From Actinernus sp. WN-2022 (lineage: Eukaryota > Cnidaria > Anthozoa > Actiniaria > Actinernidae): 64,000 bases of DNA. The DNA lies in NCBI GenBank assembly GCA_030867875.1, contig JAOWCC010000056.1, positions 124,001 to 188,000 of the forward strand. Reading direction: 5' to 3'. Below, one piece after another: positions 1 to 14,200 of this stretch; positions within the stretch are counted from its first letter, which is position 1, and each line of letters begins with the position of its first letter. The notes under the pieces are model-generated. The model made no database searches and was not told the origin of the DNA. It was given only the letters and a program-made list of their open reading frames with translations. Position numbers and translations under genes: made by a program.

Positions 1-697
1 CCAGCCGCATTACACAACTTTTAGTGTAATAAATTGTTTATTATACGACAGCTAACACGAACAAAAAAGGTTTGTTTTCGCTTACCTTACTGCGCTGTTT
101 GAAGAAAAATTTGAGAGAAGATATCTCGAGAGAAGAAACCCTCAGTTGAAGTCCAATGTCGGGGGCGGGCGCGCACTGAAAAAAAGTTTTTTTCGCGCGT
201 TAAAAGCTGATTGGCTGTTACTCAAACAGCTCCATTTCGATTGGGTTGCGCGCTTACAAAACCTTTTAAGTGTTGAATAAATCTGTGCAAACCTGTTCGC
301 GACCTGTGTAATACGGTCTCATATTTGCACTCGTTTAAGCCCGTATTAGTACTCGAAAACGCCAAGTCCTTTAATAATATTCAATATTAGCTTTGGCAAG
401 ATTTCCGATAAAAATGCTAGGAAATATTGCCAGGACGAGGACGAGGACGAGGACGAGGTAGAGGACCATAACCCGGCACTATAACTGACACCATAACCCG
501 GCACCATAAACGACACCATAACCGAGACCATAACAACGACAATAACAGAGATACTCTGATCTGTAATCAAATTAAAGAACTGTAACAGTAGGTATGAAAC
601 AGATTTCTTGTTTCACTTGTGCTCTTGTCCCTCTTTACAACGGACACATACAATGATCACATATGAGACACTGTTTTGTTTTCTTACGCAATCACAG
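1..697. other. Non-coding stretch upstream of first visible exon
   Basis: No convincing exon is visible here. A short GAGGAC-type hexamer repeat lies near 433-460, followed by a loose ACCATAAC-type repeat to about 540. The stretch ends in a plausible 3' splice site (a pyrimidine-rich run, then CACAG at 693-697). It is probably intron or upstream sequence of the lectin-EGF-TLDc gene. The missing 5' exons of that gene could lie here unrecognised or before the window. Confidence 0.5.
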
Positions 698-814
698 GAC
701 GTGAAGTACTCCAGACCGTATAGTCACGTGCCTACTGTTGTACTTTCAACCAATCATGCGTTGTCTTCTGGTAGATTGAGTCCAGCCTGCAATGGAGTGT
801 CTACGTGGATCGAG
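698..814 (+). CDS. Exon: first half of lectin-like beta unit
   Basis: There are 39 codons, phase 0 at both ends, with an acceptor after CACAG at 693-697 and a GTATGA donor at 815. The peptide contains VKYSRPYSHVPTVV and ends in STWIE. Joined to the next exon it gives STWIE-YMNTTGLRICVKEL. That pattern (a value-seeking beta strand, then a Trp-Ile-Glu turn, then a Cys-containing strand) resembles H-type-lectin-like modules in cnidarian extracellular proteins. The module assignment is by resemblance and is less certain than the exon call. The next exon is 21.1 kb away. Confidence 0.7.
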
Positions 815-3800
815 GTATGATATATATCTTAAATTGAGTGGGTTATTATGTTTCTGCTTAAAGTGCAACTAACCCCTTTTGCAATTTTTATACATATGAA
901 TCTTTGAAAGGTTTTGAGTACTTCTGCGAAGAAATTTTTGGCTTATAAAGAATACTCTATGTTCTAGGCTTGTTTGAAATGGTGAAAATTTGACCTTTCC
1001 TGACCCATGACCGCGTAAGAAAAAGCCTGGATCGATTCTGGATCTTACGTCATCTAATTCATTCGACTTTGCAATAAGTTGAATAAATGTTTAGCATTTT
1101 GTATAAAATAACTGTTTTCTTTAATAACAACTCACAGACTGTATAAATTATCTATATATCGATGATGTTGCGATAGAAAGGCGCCATGGAGAATAATGCA
1201 TTAATGAGGTGACGTAAGATCCAGAATCGACCCAGGCTTTTTCTTACGCGGTCATGGGTCAGCAAAGGTCAAATTGTCACCATTTCAAACAAGCCTAGAA
1301 CATAGAGTATTCTTTGTAAGCCAAAAATTTCTTCGCAGAAGTACTCAATACCTTTCAAAGATTCATATGTATAAAAATTGCAAAAGGGGTTAGGTGCACT
1401 TTAATTATGACAGAAGGAACAACTGATACCGTTAATGCAAACAGTCGCAATTTAACGATACTAACATATCTCTTGAATTAGCATGACCCACTAGACAGCC
1501 ACCATCTATTGGCAAACTCGCCATCTGATTGGCTAGCCAGGCGCCGTCTATTGGAAAACTCGCCATCTGATTGGCTAGCCAGGCGCCGTCTATTGGCAAA
1601 CTCGCAATCTGATTGGCTAACCAGCCGCCGTCTATCGATCGATAGGCGACCGTGCGCGCGCTGCCACAAACATCACTTAAAATGATTTTCCGAGTGTTTT
1701 CACAGTTATCTTGATTGCTAAGTTGATAGAATGATGGCTTCATTATGCTAAAACAATTAGGAGTTTCGATCTTGGTTTCTATTGACTGTGATAGTTGATT
1801 AGGGCTGCGCCCTTCACCAACTGTCTGCCGATACAAACCTCGAGCTCGCTGTCTAGCCAGAAATCATTTATTTGCACGCAGTAAAGTATTTTAAATCTTA
1901 TTCAACCATTTTTGGGCGATTTATGGTCGTAGTATTGCTATAAAAAGTATTACAAATCCGTCATTTAAGGGGAACTGAAATCAACCCAATGTCTATACAA
2001 ACATATATTCGAAATAAATAGGTTCAATTTAATCTTCTATTTAATTTTTCTGTGTTGCGCGTCTAGGAAGAGAAAATCCGAAAACCTTGAGTCCTGTTGG
2101 GCTGAAATTATTTCTGGCAACAATAAATCTAACACAATTATTGGATGCATATACAGGCATCCCACAGCAAATATTTCAGACTTTATATCACAACTAGAAA
2201 ATATGATTAAACATCTAAATGAGAAAAAACATCAGGTATATATCACAGGAGATATTAATATTGATTTTGTGAAATATAATGACCACCCAAAAACTGAGGA
2301 ATACTTAGACATGTTGCACTGTAATAGCTTCTAACCACTCATAACCAAACCTACCAGACTCACTGATCACTCATCTACCCTAATTGATCACATATATACT
2401 AACACACCTATACACAACACTATATCTGGAATTGCCTTGGTCGACATATCTGACCACTTACCAGTATTTTGCATCTGTCAAAATTATTCAGCACACAGAA
2501 AAAGAGAAAAGGTGTATTTCAGGGACTACAGTAAATTCCAGAAAGATGAATATTTAGCTGATATTCAATCAATTGACTGGACTAATATATATAATCACTC
2601 GCAGGACATTCACGAAATAACTTCAAACTGCATAGATGCAATTAAACAAGTCGTAAACAGGCATGCACTCCTCAAGCAAGCCTCACTTATTAAAATGAAA
2701 CAACTCGCCAAACCATGGTTCTCAAAAGGCCTGCTAACATCCATTAAAATTAAACAGAAAATGTATCGCACTCACTTTCTAACTAAGGAACCATCAAAAG
2801 TGAACAGCTATAAAAAGTACTCAAACATCCTCAACCATTTAAAAAGCAAAGCCAAATATGATTACTACAACCAGTATTTTCATCTTTACAAAGACAATAT
2901 TAAAGAAACCTGGAAACTAATAAGTACATTAATCAAACGTAAATCAAAATCAAATTCAAACATTCATCCAACAAAGATAATACGTAATAATAAAACCTAT
3001 ACTCAACAAGCTGAAATAGCAGAACAATTTAATCAACACTTCATAGACATAGGCCCAAGTCTAGCCAACTTAATTTAAAATCCTAATAACCAAGATCCAA
3101 TAATATATATAAAAAACACTCCAGCAAATAGTTTTTACTTAACTCCTGTAACTGAGGACTATGTAACTCAACTTTTTCCTGCATTAAAAGAAAAAAAATC
3201 ATCGCTAGACATCCCCAATAAACTAATTAAGATTGCCTGTGAAACACTTTCTATCCCATTTACTTTAATCTATAACCAATCTATTTCTTTGGGTGTATAG
3301 TTCCTGATATACTTAAAATATCTAGAGTGACCCCAGTCTACAAAACTGGCCTCGCAACTGATTTAAATAACTACAGACCAATTGCAATTCTATCACCCCT
3401 CAGTAAGATACTTGAAAAATTGTTTATAACCAGCTTTATTCATTTTTAGAAAAACATAATATACTCTTCAAATATCAATTTGGATTCAGAAAGGATTATT
3501 CTACTGAGCAAGCTATATTAGAAATAACAGACCATCTTAAAACATCTATTGACAAAAATATGATTACATGTGGCTTCTTCCTAGACTTTTCAAAAGCTTT
3601 TGATACTGTGAACCATGATATCTTACTTAGAAAACTATCCAAATATGGAATACGTGGCAAACCCCTAGAATGGTTTCAGAGCTACTTAACAAACAGAATG
3701 CAATATGTGAAAATTGAAAACACCATCTCAACGCAACGTAACATTATCTGTGGAATACTTTACGGATCGACACTTGGCCCTTTACTATTTATTTTATACC

Positions 3801-6800
3801 TAAATGACATATCTAATTCTTCAACAAAGTTATCCTTTCGCATTTTTGCCGATGATGCAAATATATTTTATACTTGTAAAGACACCAAAGAGCTTGAAAG
3901 AACAATGAATACTGAATTGAGTAAAATTTTTGGCTATTGTACTGCTAATAAACTCTCTGCAAACATGAAAAAAACTAATTATATGATAATCACTTCCCAG
4001 CAAAAGAAAACAATTGAAATAAACTTACAAAATATAGAAAGAAAAAACAACATTAAATATCTAGGGATATACATAGATGAACATCTTAACTGGAAAAGCC
4101 AAATAGCACATGTAAATAGTAAAATTGCCAAAAATTTAGGAATACTATACAAACTACGCCATTACTTAGCCTTAAACATGTTGATGCAACTATACTACAC
4201 CCTCGTATATCCTTATCTGAACTATGGGTCAATGAGCTGGGGAAACACATATACCACTAATTTAGAAAAAATATATACTAAACAAATAAATGTGTCCGTA
4301 GCATTTTGTTTGCCAATAACAAAGAATCAGCTAATCCATATTTTAAAATTCTTAACATTCTCAAATTTGAAAACATACTTAAACTAAAAATGTGTACATT
4401 TGCACATAAGCTTCTACGTAATCCATCAGATACGCCATCTGTGTTCCATGATTTCCTAACTCCAGTTACCAAGATACACAATTACAAAATAAGATATGCT
4501 ACCAAAAATAATCTTTATTGCCAAAATGTAAGAACAAACATGGGAAATTTGCATTTAAATATACAGCCTGTAAAATATGGGAATTCGTCCCCTATGAGCT
4601 TAAGCAAACAACAAACACGAAACAATTCAAGAAACTATATAAATCCTACCTTCTCAAACTCCAGAGTCCCTCCTAATCCTAATCTTTAAAAACAATGACA
4701 CATCATATAAGCTATTTCCATATAAATTTCTCCTTTATCGTATTTCCTCTCTTTCTCTCTTTTTTGTCTTTCTTGTTTTTTTCTTTACTTGTGTGTGATT
4801 TTTTCCCTTTTTTAACCAAACTTAAGTTCAACTCGCCATTGTACAACATTATATCTACTCACTAATATCAGCTATCCACCATACTATAACATATAAGCCT
4901 AAATTTAATTAAAACAGTGAATAACTCGAAAGCCTCCAGGCTACTTTGTCCACTGTGCACTGTCACTCCCATCTCATACTCTAATTTACCTTATCTATTA
5001 TATATATACGTTTAGTTAATCATATTTCCCTTATTGTAATTCAAAAAGAAAAATAGTGTGAAATAAACTTGAACTTGAACTTGAACACAGCCTCCGGTAT
5101 GTACAGACGGCTCAAGTCTCGTAATTTGTGACGTAGTATATGGGGAATAAATTAGTTTTGCCATGCTGTCCCTGACATTGAATAGCAGGACTAACGGGTT
5201 CTATTTGCGGATCATTGTGTTTTCTTTGTACTGGAGGTGTGTTCGTTCTTCTTTGGTATGTGTGACGTACGTTATGGGGAAATTTGCACTGAATTAAGCC
5301 GCCACACAATATCGATTTTTCAGCGGAAAATCGAACTTGGAGACTAATTTTCTCCTCATAGACGCGCAACACAGAAAAATAAAATAGCAGAACTTATTTC
5401 TTTAGAATACATCTTTGTAAAGACGTTGGGTTGATTTTAGGGTTCAGTCAGTTCCCCTTTAAGGGACGTTATGCAAATGAGTTGAAAATAAATTGAGCTA
5501 TACCATTGAATTTCTTCATTTATACAGTTGTTTTCCAGTTGTCAGACATTTGATACTTTCAATCTTAGAGAATGATATTTTAATAAGTGGAGCTGACATA
5601 AAAAAAGAGCAAAAAAAACTATAATTAGGGTATCCCTTGAAGTCATTGAAATTTGATTCCTTAATTAATAAACGAAATTGACAGACTATAATTTGTTTTC
5701 TATGTCAGTCATTTTGTTTTCCAGTTTCACTTTTAAATCAAAGATAATTAACTAGGGCTTATAGGCACTTTAAATAGACGCGTTTACGGAGAACAACAAT
5801 TATAACTAGATGTGAAAATGTGCGCAGTTGCGCCTGTCTACATTTTGACCGTTCTCTGCAAAAACACCTCCTGAAAACCCCACATTTTACGTTAACACTG
5901 GAGAATGCGAACGTAAGAAAGTAAATCACACTGTTTGCCATTCGTTGTGAAGGGACGGCTCTTGTTTATCATATTTTTCGAAGATTAGGATGTGAAAAGC
6001 AATTAAAGGCAAATCTAAAGGGAATAATAAACACCAACTTTCGGGAGGAAACATTTTTCAACTCCCGTCATCACTGCCGTCGTCGTTGTTGCTATTTATA
6101 TTAATATGCACTGAAGTTAAAGTAATGTAAAGTAAAGCAACTTTATTTAACGTCGGTAACTCGTGACAGTCTGGTGAGACTGATAAACTTGAGGCCGACG
6201 GGAGACCTATATTAATATGCACTGAAGTTGCCGCCCTCTTTGTACTAAGTACTTGTAACATACTTTTCGGGTAATCTTGTTGTAATTTTGATGTCGTACG
6301 TGAGTGTTCCTGGCATTTTTACACATTTCAGTGACCCTTTCTAAATATGATTGGACAATGACAGTCAAAATAGTTAACAATTATTCACCAAAGTGGAGGT
6401 GAACAGATATTTCCATTGTCACTATAATCATTGTACATTGTCAAATGAACCATATCTCATTTTCTCTACAGGTAATTTTGGTCAATTACCAAGTAGCCAT
6501 TTGTTGAAAATGGCCCAACATTGCAAGTCGATCAGTTACTGTCATTATCATCATTTCAATTACATACAAGCATACACTATTTAAGAAATAGAAAATATTT
6601 CCCGTGTTTCTATAGAGTTATAGAAACACGAGTGGGAGTTTGGGAGAACGAGAAATGGCAGTGGGAACACGAGCCTGAAGGGCGAGTGTTTCCACAGCTA
6701 TTTCGAGTTCATCCAAACTTCCACAAGTGTTTCTATAACTCTATAGAAACAAGGGGAAATGTTTTCTATTTCCTTTATAAAATAATCCACAGAAAATAAG

Positions 6801-8257
6801 TACAACAAAGGAAAATCGCGCGTTTATTATGATCATCAAAACAGAAATTCTCCTAACTCGTGCAGTCGTACGTCATGAACTTATCACATGACTAAATCAG
6901 TCAGTTTTGTCAATCTGATTCAGTGAGTTTGAAAACAGTTCCCTAGCTAAGAAAAACCTTTTAATTGGAGCCCAAAATTACACACTATGATGAAGAAAAA
7001 AAGCTCTGTGGACTAATGCTAAAACTGGACTGACAATACACGGAAGCACGTAATGTTCAACAGTTCATTTTGCCTCATGGACTTTACGGCGTGGATTAAG
7101 CGGGCGCCGGTTAAAGTATGCAGGAGATCAAGACGTGTTGCAAGAAAGGAGGACATTTTGGATTTCTCTTTAAAATCTAGAGATACAAAGCATGGAAGTC
7201 ATCGCTCGGGTCATCAGTTGTTTTGTACATCCTGTCTTCCAAGGACTAGAATAGTTCTTCGTCGATTCGCCGTGTGTCATGCCTCATGCGGTCGCAAACG
7301 GACAGCAGGTTGTTTTCATCAGACACTATTTCCTTGCCATTCTCATCCTCTACGGCACCTGTAGAGAGTCATACTGAACCGTATATTCCTCAATTAACCA
7401 AGAGTAGTCGAAAGGGACGGCGTTGGATGGAGTTGTACAAGACTGTAGCACTTGGATGTTGATTAACTTTGTCAGGTTTGTGCTCCACATTTTCAGTGGC
7501 GGATCCAGGGGTGGTTACGGGGGTGACATGTCACCCCCCCCCCCCTTTTGGGCCAAAAACAAATTCTGTATAAGAATTCGTAAAAATAAAATACATTCGT
7601 TCGAATTTTGTAAGAAATTTCGCACCAGAAACTGTACCGGTCAAAATAGTCACCCCCCTTTTTCAAATCCTGGATCCGCCACTGATTTTGCTGTACTTTT
7701 GATTTCCATTTCTATTTCAACCTCTATTTTGTGCATCTAGATCATGTTAGAAATATTTAAGACATGATTTTTTTTTTAAAGTTTACCGGCTTAAATCTAC
7801 CAAACAATAGTTTTTAATTGAGCTTAGTCAGCCAAAATAGACTGTTTTGGCGAAAATGATTGTTTAATATCGCACAAATTGCGAGCAACTCAACTTTGTC
7901 CACATAAATGAATGTTGTAATTCGTACTTTGAGATTGTTTTGAGTTCAATAAAACATCGGCTTGTTCCTAAACTAACAACACATTGTCGTTTCTTGCAAT
8001 ACTGTAGCTGGTTCTTCGTCGAATTGAATTTAGTGCTCAATGTTTTTAGAAAAGTGTAGGAATTATTTCGCCGAGTTTCAAATTGAGTTCAAGGCCACGA
8101 TGCCGGCATAATTTGCCATGTTTCTATAGAGTTATAGAAACACGGCTTTCAACCAATCAGAGCGCGTATTTTCTTTGGGTTATTTTATAAACATATTTAA
8201 CAATTATTCACCTCAGTGTCGGTGAATAGTGGTGGATATTTACCGAGCCGCTTTGGC

Positions 8258-8288
<31 letters not shown>

Positions 8289-11200
8289 TGAGGTGAATAA
8301 TTGTTTTTGTATATACCACACTGCATGTGAATAGCCAGCACCAAATAGTTATTTATTTTCTGTCAAATGCGCGAAAAGTGATATTCACTGGTGTGGTATA
8401 TACTAAAAGCAAATATACAAAACCGAAGAGTAGCTATTTAAAGGTCTCTTAATGCCATTAGTACCCGGTTAGTTTTCGATGAGTTGCCTGTGACAATCAC
8501 CACTATTCTATACTGGGCGGAATCAAATCGCGCGGGAACGCTCGTACCAATCAACGTATGGCAGAGCAGCAGTTATTTTTAACTTCGGCTTTGCGCGCGC
8601 ATGCGGCTACGTCTGCCGAAGTCTTCATCACGGGGGTCGCAGAATTAAAAACATAGGTACGCAATGCGTACTAGAAGGTACTTGCAAGAATGGCAAGTTC
8701 TTACAAGCTATGTGAGATACCTTTAGTGATAAACTGGACATTAACTTATGACAGTAATGAAGGCATAAATTATTGCTAACTAGAAGTATTTTGATAGAAC
8801 TCCCAGTGTTTATATAATAGCTGTAATGCAAATATTTTATTAGCATTATAACATATGGGATAGGTCTATTTTGAATTTAATCAAATATCCTGGAAAAAGT
8901 CCTTGAAAGTCATGGAATTTGACATGTTCAAAAGCGTGGGAACCCTGAGGGGGACCCAATCACTTTGGGGGGCCCCAGCCATACAAACCTTGTAGTACGC
9001 TTGACCATTTTGACAACACTTTCCTTGATGTTTACTGTATTTTTTTCTACAAGGGGGGGGGGGGGGGGGGGGGGGGGGAGGGGGCTACGCCCTTGTTTAG
9101 TTAAACTGGAGCACTAAAAAATACTGACGTCGATAAAACAAAACGTGAAGAAAATAAATGGTTCGATAGTGAATGTAAAATACAAAAAAACAACTTAACT
9201 AATTTAGGTAAACTTAGGACTAGACATCCAAACAGGGAGGATATAAGAGAATTGCTAAATAGCAATAAGAAAATGTTTAGGAAACTACTAAAACGGAAAA
9301 AACGAAAGTTCTACGATAGTGAATTTGATAAACTATCAAAGCTAAGATCACACAACCCACGGCAGTTTTGGAAAGCACTAAGAAACTTAAACACCGACAA
9401 CAATAGAGCAGATGATACCAAACATGTTGATCTAAGCAGCTTTCATGAATATTTCAAAGATCTTAACAAAGCCGAAAAAGACAACATTGGTGAAACACAC
9501 GACACAAGTACGCATGCCGAAAACAATGAAGCCGGTCCACTTGACTTCGCATTTACGAAAGAAGAAGTGATAAATGGAATTAAAGCACTTAAAAGCGGCA
9601 AAACACCCGGAAGCGATTTTATTAACAACGAATTCCTGAAGGTCAGTTATAAACTACTATCGGAAACAATAACTACGTTATTTAATTCTATTCTAAACTC
9701 GAAAATATATCCTAAAATTTGGGCCTTTGGATACATAACTCCTATATATAAAAATGGCACGAAATCAGAGCCAGGAAACTACAGAGGAATTACAATCCTG
9801 TCCCACCTAGGAAAACTTTTTGCTCTGCTATTAAATACACGGCTAGTTAGCTACCTAGATTTTCACAATATCCTGCCTCAAGAACAAGCAGGTTTCAGGA
9901 AAACATTTAGAGGTACTGACAATCTTTTAGTATTAAAAGCGCTGATCGACAAATATATAAAGAACAAGCCAAAACCCAGGAATAATTTCTTGTACACTTG
10001 CTTCATCGATTTTAGCAAAGCCTTCGATAACATATCACGCGACAAATTATACACAAAGTTAAACAACATTGGTATAAACGGAAATTTTCTTGCCATTATT
10101 AAAGACATGTACAACAAAGACTCCGCGTGTGTTAAACTTGACGGACACATCTCGGAGGAATTTGCGTGCCATAAAGGAGTCAAGCAAGGGTGCATGTTGT
10201 CACCTACCCTTTTCAATATATATTTAAGTGATCTAGCAAACATTCTTAACAAAGACAAAGACGCCCCCGAACTAAACAACAGAACCGTTAGTTGCTTACT
10301 ATATGCAGACGATTTAGTAATTATCTCAAAGTCTCAGTTGGGATTACAAAACAATTTAAAATGCCTACTGGATTACGGCAAAGCCAACAGTCTCTACATC
10401 AACGAAAATAAAACAAAAGTAATAATATTTAACCCTAATGGTAGAAAACTAAATCGTTATTTATTCAACGTTGGGACAACACTGATTGAGAACGTAACTA
10501 AATATAAGTATTTAGGATTGACTTTAAGTGCCTCTGGATCATTTATTATAGCAAAACAAGAGCTAAAAAAGGTTGCACTAAAAGCTTTTTACTCACTCCG
10601 CAAGAACATGGGAATCTCATTTAGAAGAGACCTGTCACTTACCTTACATCTATTCGATACCCTAATAAAACCCATTCTCACATATGGCTCTGAAATTTGG
10701 GGTCTTGATACTGTTAAATATAATGAATCACGTGACCCAATAGAACAAGTTCACACAAAGTTCTGTAAACAAATCCTAGGCGTAAGCAAAAGAGCGGTGA
10801 ACAAAGCTTGCCGTGCAGAATTAGGCCGTTTCCCCATCATTATTGAAGTAAAATCTAAGGCATTATCATTCTGGGCCCGCCTTCTAACATTAGACGAAAA
10901 TAGAATCGCAAAGCAAGCCTACTTAGATATGCTAAGTCACACAAATTCGAAGAACTGGGCAATGCAAATTAAAGCTATATTATTTCAGAATGGCTTTGGC
11001 TATTGCTGGGAATCCCAACAAGATGCCGTTATTGATGAAAACGAGATCAAGCGGTTTTATAAATATACCAAACAAAGACTAGAGGATATTGAAACTCAAG
11101 ACTGGAGATCAAGCATCTTCGATGATGAATCCAGATCAGTGGGAGGAAACAAATTAAGAACATTTCGTGAGTTCAAAACAGAATATAAACTCGAAGATTA

Positions 11201-14200
11201 TTTATTGGAAGTTAAAAACATAGATCATCGCAGAGCACTAACTAAGTTAAGAATAAGCGACCATATTTTACAAATTGAAAGAGGCCGTTATAACAGAGTT
11301 TATGTGAGTCCTGAATTGAGAATATGCCCACATTGTCAAATTATGGAAAATGAAGAACATTTTTTATCTAAATGTCAATTATATTCTGATCTGAGAAACT
11401 CTCTTTTTCAAGATATAAACAAAAAAATAACAAACTATAAAGATTTAATCGCACCAAAAAAACATAAGCCAGAAATAGCAAAATACATCTATGAATGTTT
11501 TAAAGTTAGGCAAACCATCCTTGTATAGAATATTGGAGAAGCATGCCTATGTACAGTCTGTTGCTTGGCACTCTAATAAAATATGTCTTGTCTTGTCTTG
11601 TCTTGTCTTGTAGCAACATTGTTTAGGCTCTGGTTATTGTGGATGGACAAGAATGGTTTACCACTGGTTTAAAACCGAATGTATTGCGGGGTCGTAGGTC
11701 GACAGGTAAATTTTAAATATGTTTAGTTAAACTTATTTTAAACATGTTTAAACTTTGATGTGAACGAGGTATTAGATGCTGCATGTTCCTTGAATGAGAT
11801 GGGGGGGGGGGGGGGGGGGGGGGCATGAAGATTTTGCACATTTAGCCAGAAAATTTCCAGGGCCCCCCTTAATCTGGTGGTATAGAGTTTTTTTACACTA
11901 ACAACAACGAATATATTTTGTACTCTCTTCTTAATTTTATATAAATATTTGCTAACAGTATTAATTACTTTACTTACAATATTAATGAGCACAGCCACTT
12001 GGAGTTAGCAGAGCTAAGTGGCTAGGCCTAGTGTGAATTGCTTGGGTATTACAGTAGGTAAATAGAATACATCAAAACACAATTTATTCATAAAACACCC
12101 ATACAGAAATGAAAATGAAAGCTAAGGGAAAAAATAAAGATTTTTTTTATAAGGAAATGAAATTGATTCAAGTATTTAGTTATCAGTATAGTTATCCAGA
12201 AGAGAATCAGTTTTTAACACTAGTTATTTTATAGAAACTAGTTATCAACTTTGTAAAATTACAGTTTTCTGTAAAAAAAACAGCTTCTGTCGTCTTTTGC
12301 CACAGAAGTAACTTAGAGTTGCAGTTCACATTGATCTTGAATTTGATACTCGTCCAACAACATGTTTAGACACAAGAAATCAGAAACGCTGGTGCTCTTC
12401 CTTTATGGCTGCCAGTTTGTTAAGTTTGGTCGTCGGAAAAAGCCTAGAAGTTGACTACATTTGGCCAAACTTGGTGAGCAAAACACCAAAATGACTGCCA
12501 TTAGTAGGCCTAGATACAAATATCACGTAAAATTGTTTACATATTTTATATGACGAGATACCTTTTAGGGGTTGGACATCAGTAAGATGCATGAACTTTC
12601 TACACTACCAGGCAGAACTGATATTAATGTTATTGTACATGGTTTAATTATCAAGCTACATGTAGTTATTGATTTTATTGGTACCTTTACAGTCAAAACG
12701 GCTCAAGTGTACCCCCTAGAGTCGATTATTGATTTCATTATTGGAATATTGAGTTCATTATTTGTTGAAGAATGCATTATTGAAACGAATAATCAAATGT
12801 TCAAAATTTTAAATCTTCAAATTTCGAGCTTTGTTTGACTTGTTATCTAACTACAGCTCGACTACTATAGGGAGTATCCCCCTGGGCATAAATTATTACT
12901 AACTAGAAGTATTTCTGTATCAATGAAACTCTGAGTAATAACAGTTATTATGCAAACGTCTATTAGTATTAAACACATGGAATAGTTCTATTATTTAACT
13001 TCCATCACTGTATTTTGTGAGACTTGATTTTAAAGCAATGCATTGATTGTATCCAGTACATTCTTTCTACAGGCTTGTAACTTGTGTAAGAGGTGCATGT
13101 CCATGGCAGTTTTATTAATCGCGAGTAGGCGGTTCTTCTACCACAAGAGCTGCTAATTCACGTCTTCGTCATTTTCTTCAAGAACAACAGCAAATTCAGG
13201 AAATACTTAAATCAGTTTATGTGTCAAACTCTCTCGATGCCACGTTAGAATCCATCGCCGGGTATGTCGAATCTATCGTCCAAATAAGCGAGTATTTCAT
13301 CCAAAGCCATTCACAAGAGCCATTTAAATATTCCCGGAAAATATCATTACATTGGGAAGAGTCATACTAGATATCTGTTTTCACCTTCTTAACATTTTTT
13401 CACGATCTATCATATTGTAATCTGTTTTATGACAGCTCAGTATCAAGTTCAAAAATACACGCCAATGTAAATTTTCTTCATTGTACCTGAAGAAGGCTGG
13501 TGTGGCCAGCCGAAATATTGTACCACTAATTTCAAAATTCTACGTTGTATCGGTCTTTGCTTCTTCATAGTTATTTTTTATTTGATAGCCGATTATATCA
13601 CTAGTTTGATCCAACGTACACCAGCAGGATTGTCGTTCACGGTTGCTTGCTTGAACAATTCGTATTAATTAGGTATTTTAAAACTCTCAAACGGTTATAT
13701 TACGGTTTTATAGGCAAATGCACGTCAACATGAAAACGAGGCTATGTTCAATCAGCTATAAATTGCGTTGACTATGTGTATAAAACTAAAATAATACTGA
13801 GAAAGTGAGTACCTGTTGTAATTATAATGATAAAGTGTGTCAGCGAACTTTAAGGGAGTCACGTGACCGGAGATGTCTATTTGCTAGCATCAAAAGAAAA
13901 CCTAATATGATATTCGCCAGCCTCGTTATTGGGTTGATCCAGATAGAGGCTCTAGATATCCAACATGGCGACCTCCATGGTCACTTCTCTACGTCGTCTG
14001 TAAGTATGGCAAATTCATATTCAATTATTCGATAAGTTCGCTTTTCAATGATTTCTTATTAATACAGGGAGGCTTTATTATAGATATGTTGTACTACAGT
14101 ATATATATAGAGGATATTACACGGTGGTGAGAAGATATGAAGTTTATCCTCGAGAGTCGAAAACATTTTGTGAAAACATTTCGTGAAATAGCAGTCCGAA

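Larger units (their letters stand above)
2066..5084 (+). mobile_element. CR1/L2-like LINE, degenerate, 5'-truncated
   Basis: Endonuclease C-terminal motifs are readable (IIGCIYRHP near 2140, then ITGDINIDF, then DISDHLPVF near 2440). They are followed by a linker (2437-3078), reverse transcriptase blocks (FRKDYSTEQAI near 3490, FLDFSKAFDTVNHDIL near 3575, FADDANIFYT near 3845) and C-terminal coding to about 4690. Stops and frameshifts break the frame, for example at 2333, near 3076 and near 3300-3450. The 3' end is AATAAA-like followed by three TTGAAC-type hexamers (5063-5084), a tail usual for CR1/L2-group LINEs. The catalytic FADD is retained but the element is dead. Confidence 0.85.
1969..5460. 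mobile_element. TIR DNA element interrupted by a LINE
   Basis: The segment about 1969-2075 is repeated inverted at about 5350-5460. Both arms carry GGGGAACTG at the outer end and CTGTGTTGCGCGTCTA at the inner end. The outer flanks read TTTAA on each side, so a TTTA/TTAA-type duplication is likely, though the exact cut is ambiguous. The interior 2076-5084 is mostly an unrelated LINE, so the host element is a short non-autonomous one split by a later insertion. The remaining internal piece (5085-5350) has no recognisable coding. Confidence 0.7.
11611..13660. other. Intronic sequence, no gene
   Basis: This stretch holds a 23-bp poly-G tract (11801-11823), the second copy of the 8761 repeat (12888-12996) and a hairpin resembling a Penelope-like terminus near 13490-13530. 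The AT-rich frame at 12572-12838 has no domain. No host gene is seen. Confidence 0.5.

Noticed and set aside
1432..1836. 134-codon minus-strand frame with repeated IDGAWLANQMAS-type segments
   Set aside because: The repeated residues follow exactly from the 42-bp DNA tandem repeat. There is no domain, splice signal or neighbour support.
7053..7364. 103-codon frame rich in Arg, Cys and His
   Set aside because: No recognisable domain, no conserved copy, and it lies in a repeat-filled intron.
8761..12996. The two ~110-bp direct repeats (8761 and 12888) as LTRs of one element around the LINE
   Set aside because: They are strongly diverged from each other while the LINE between them is young, and there is no primer-binding or polypurine site. 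They are treated as a dispersed repeat.
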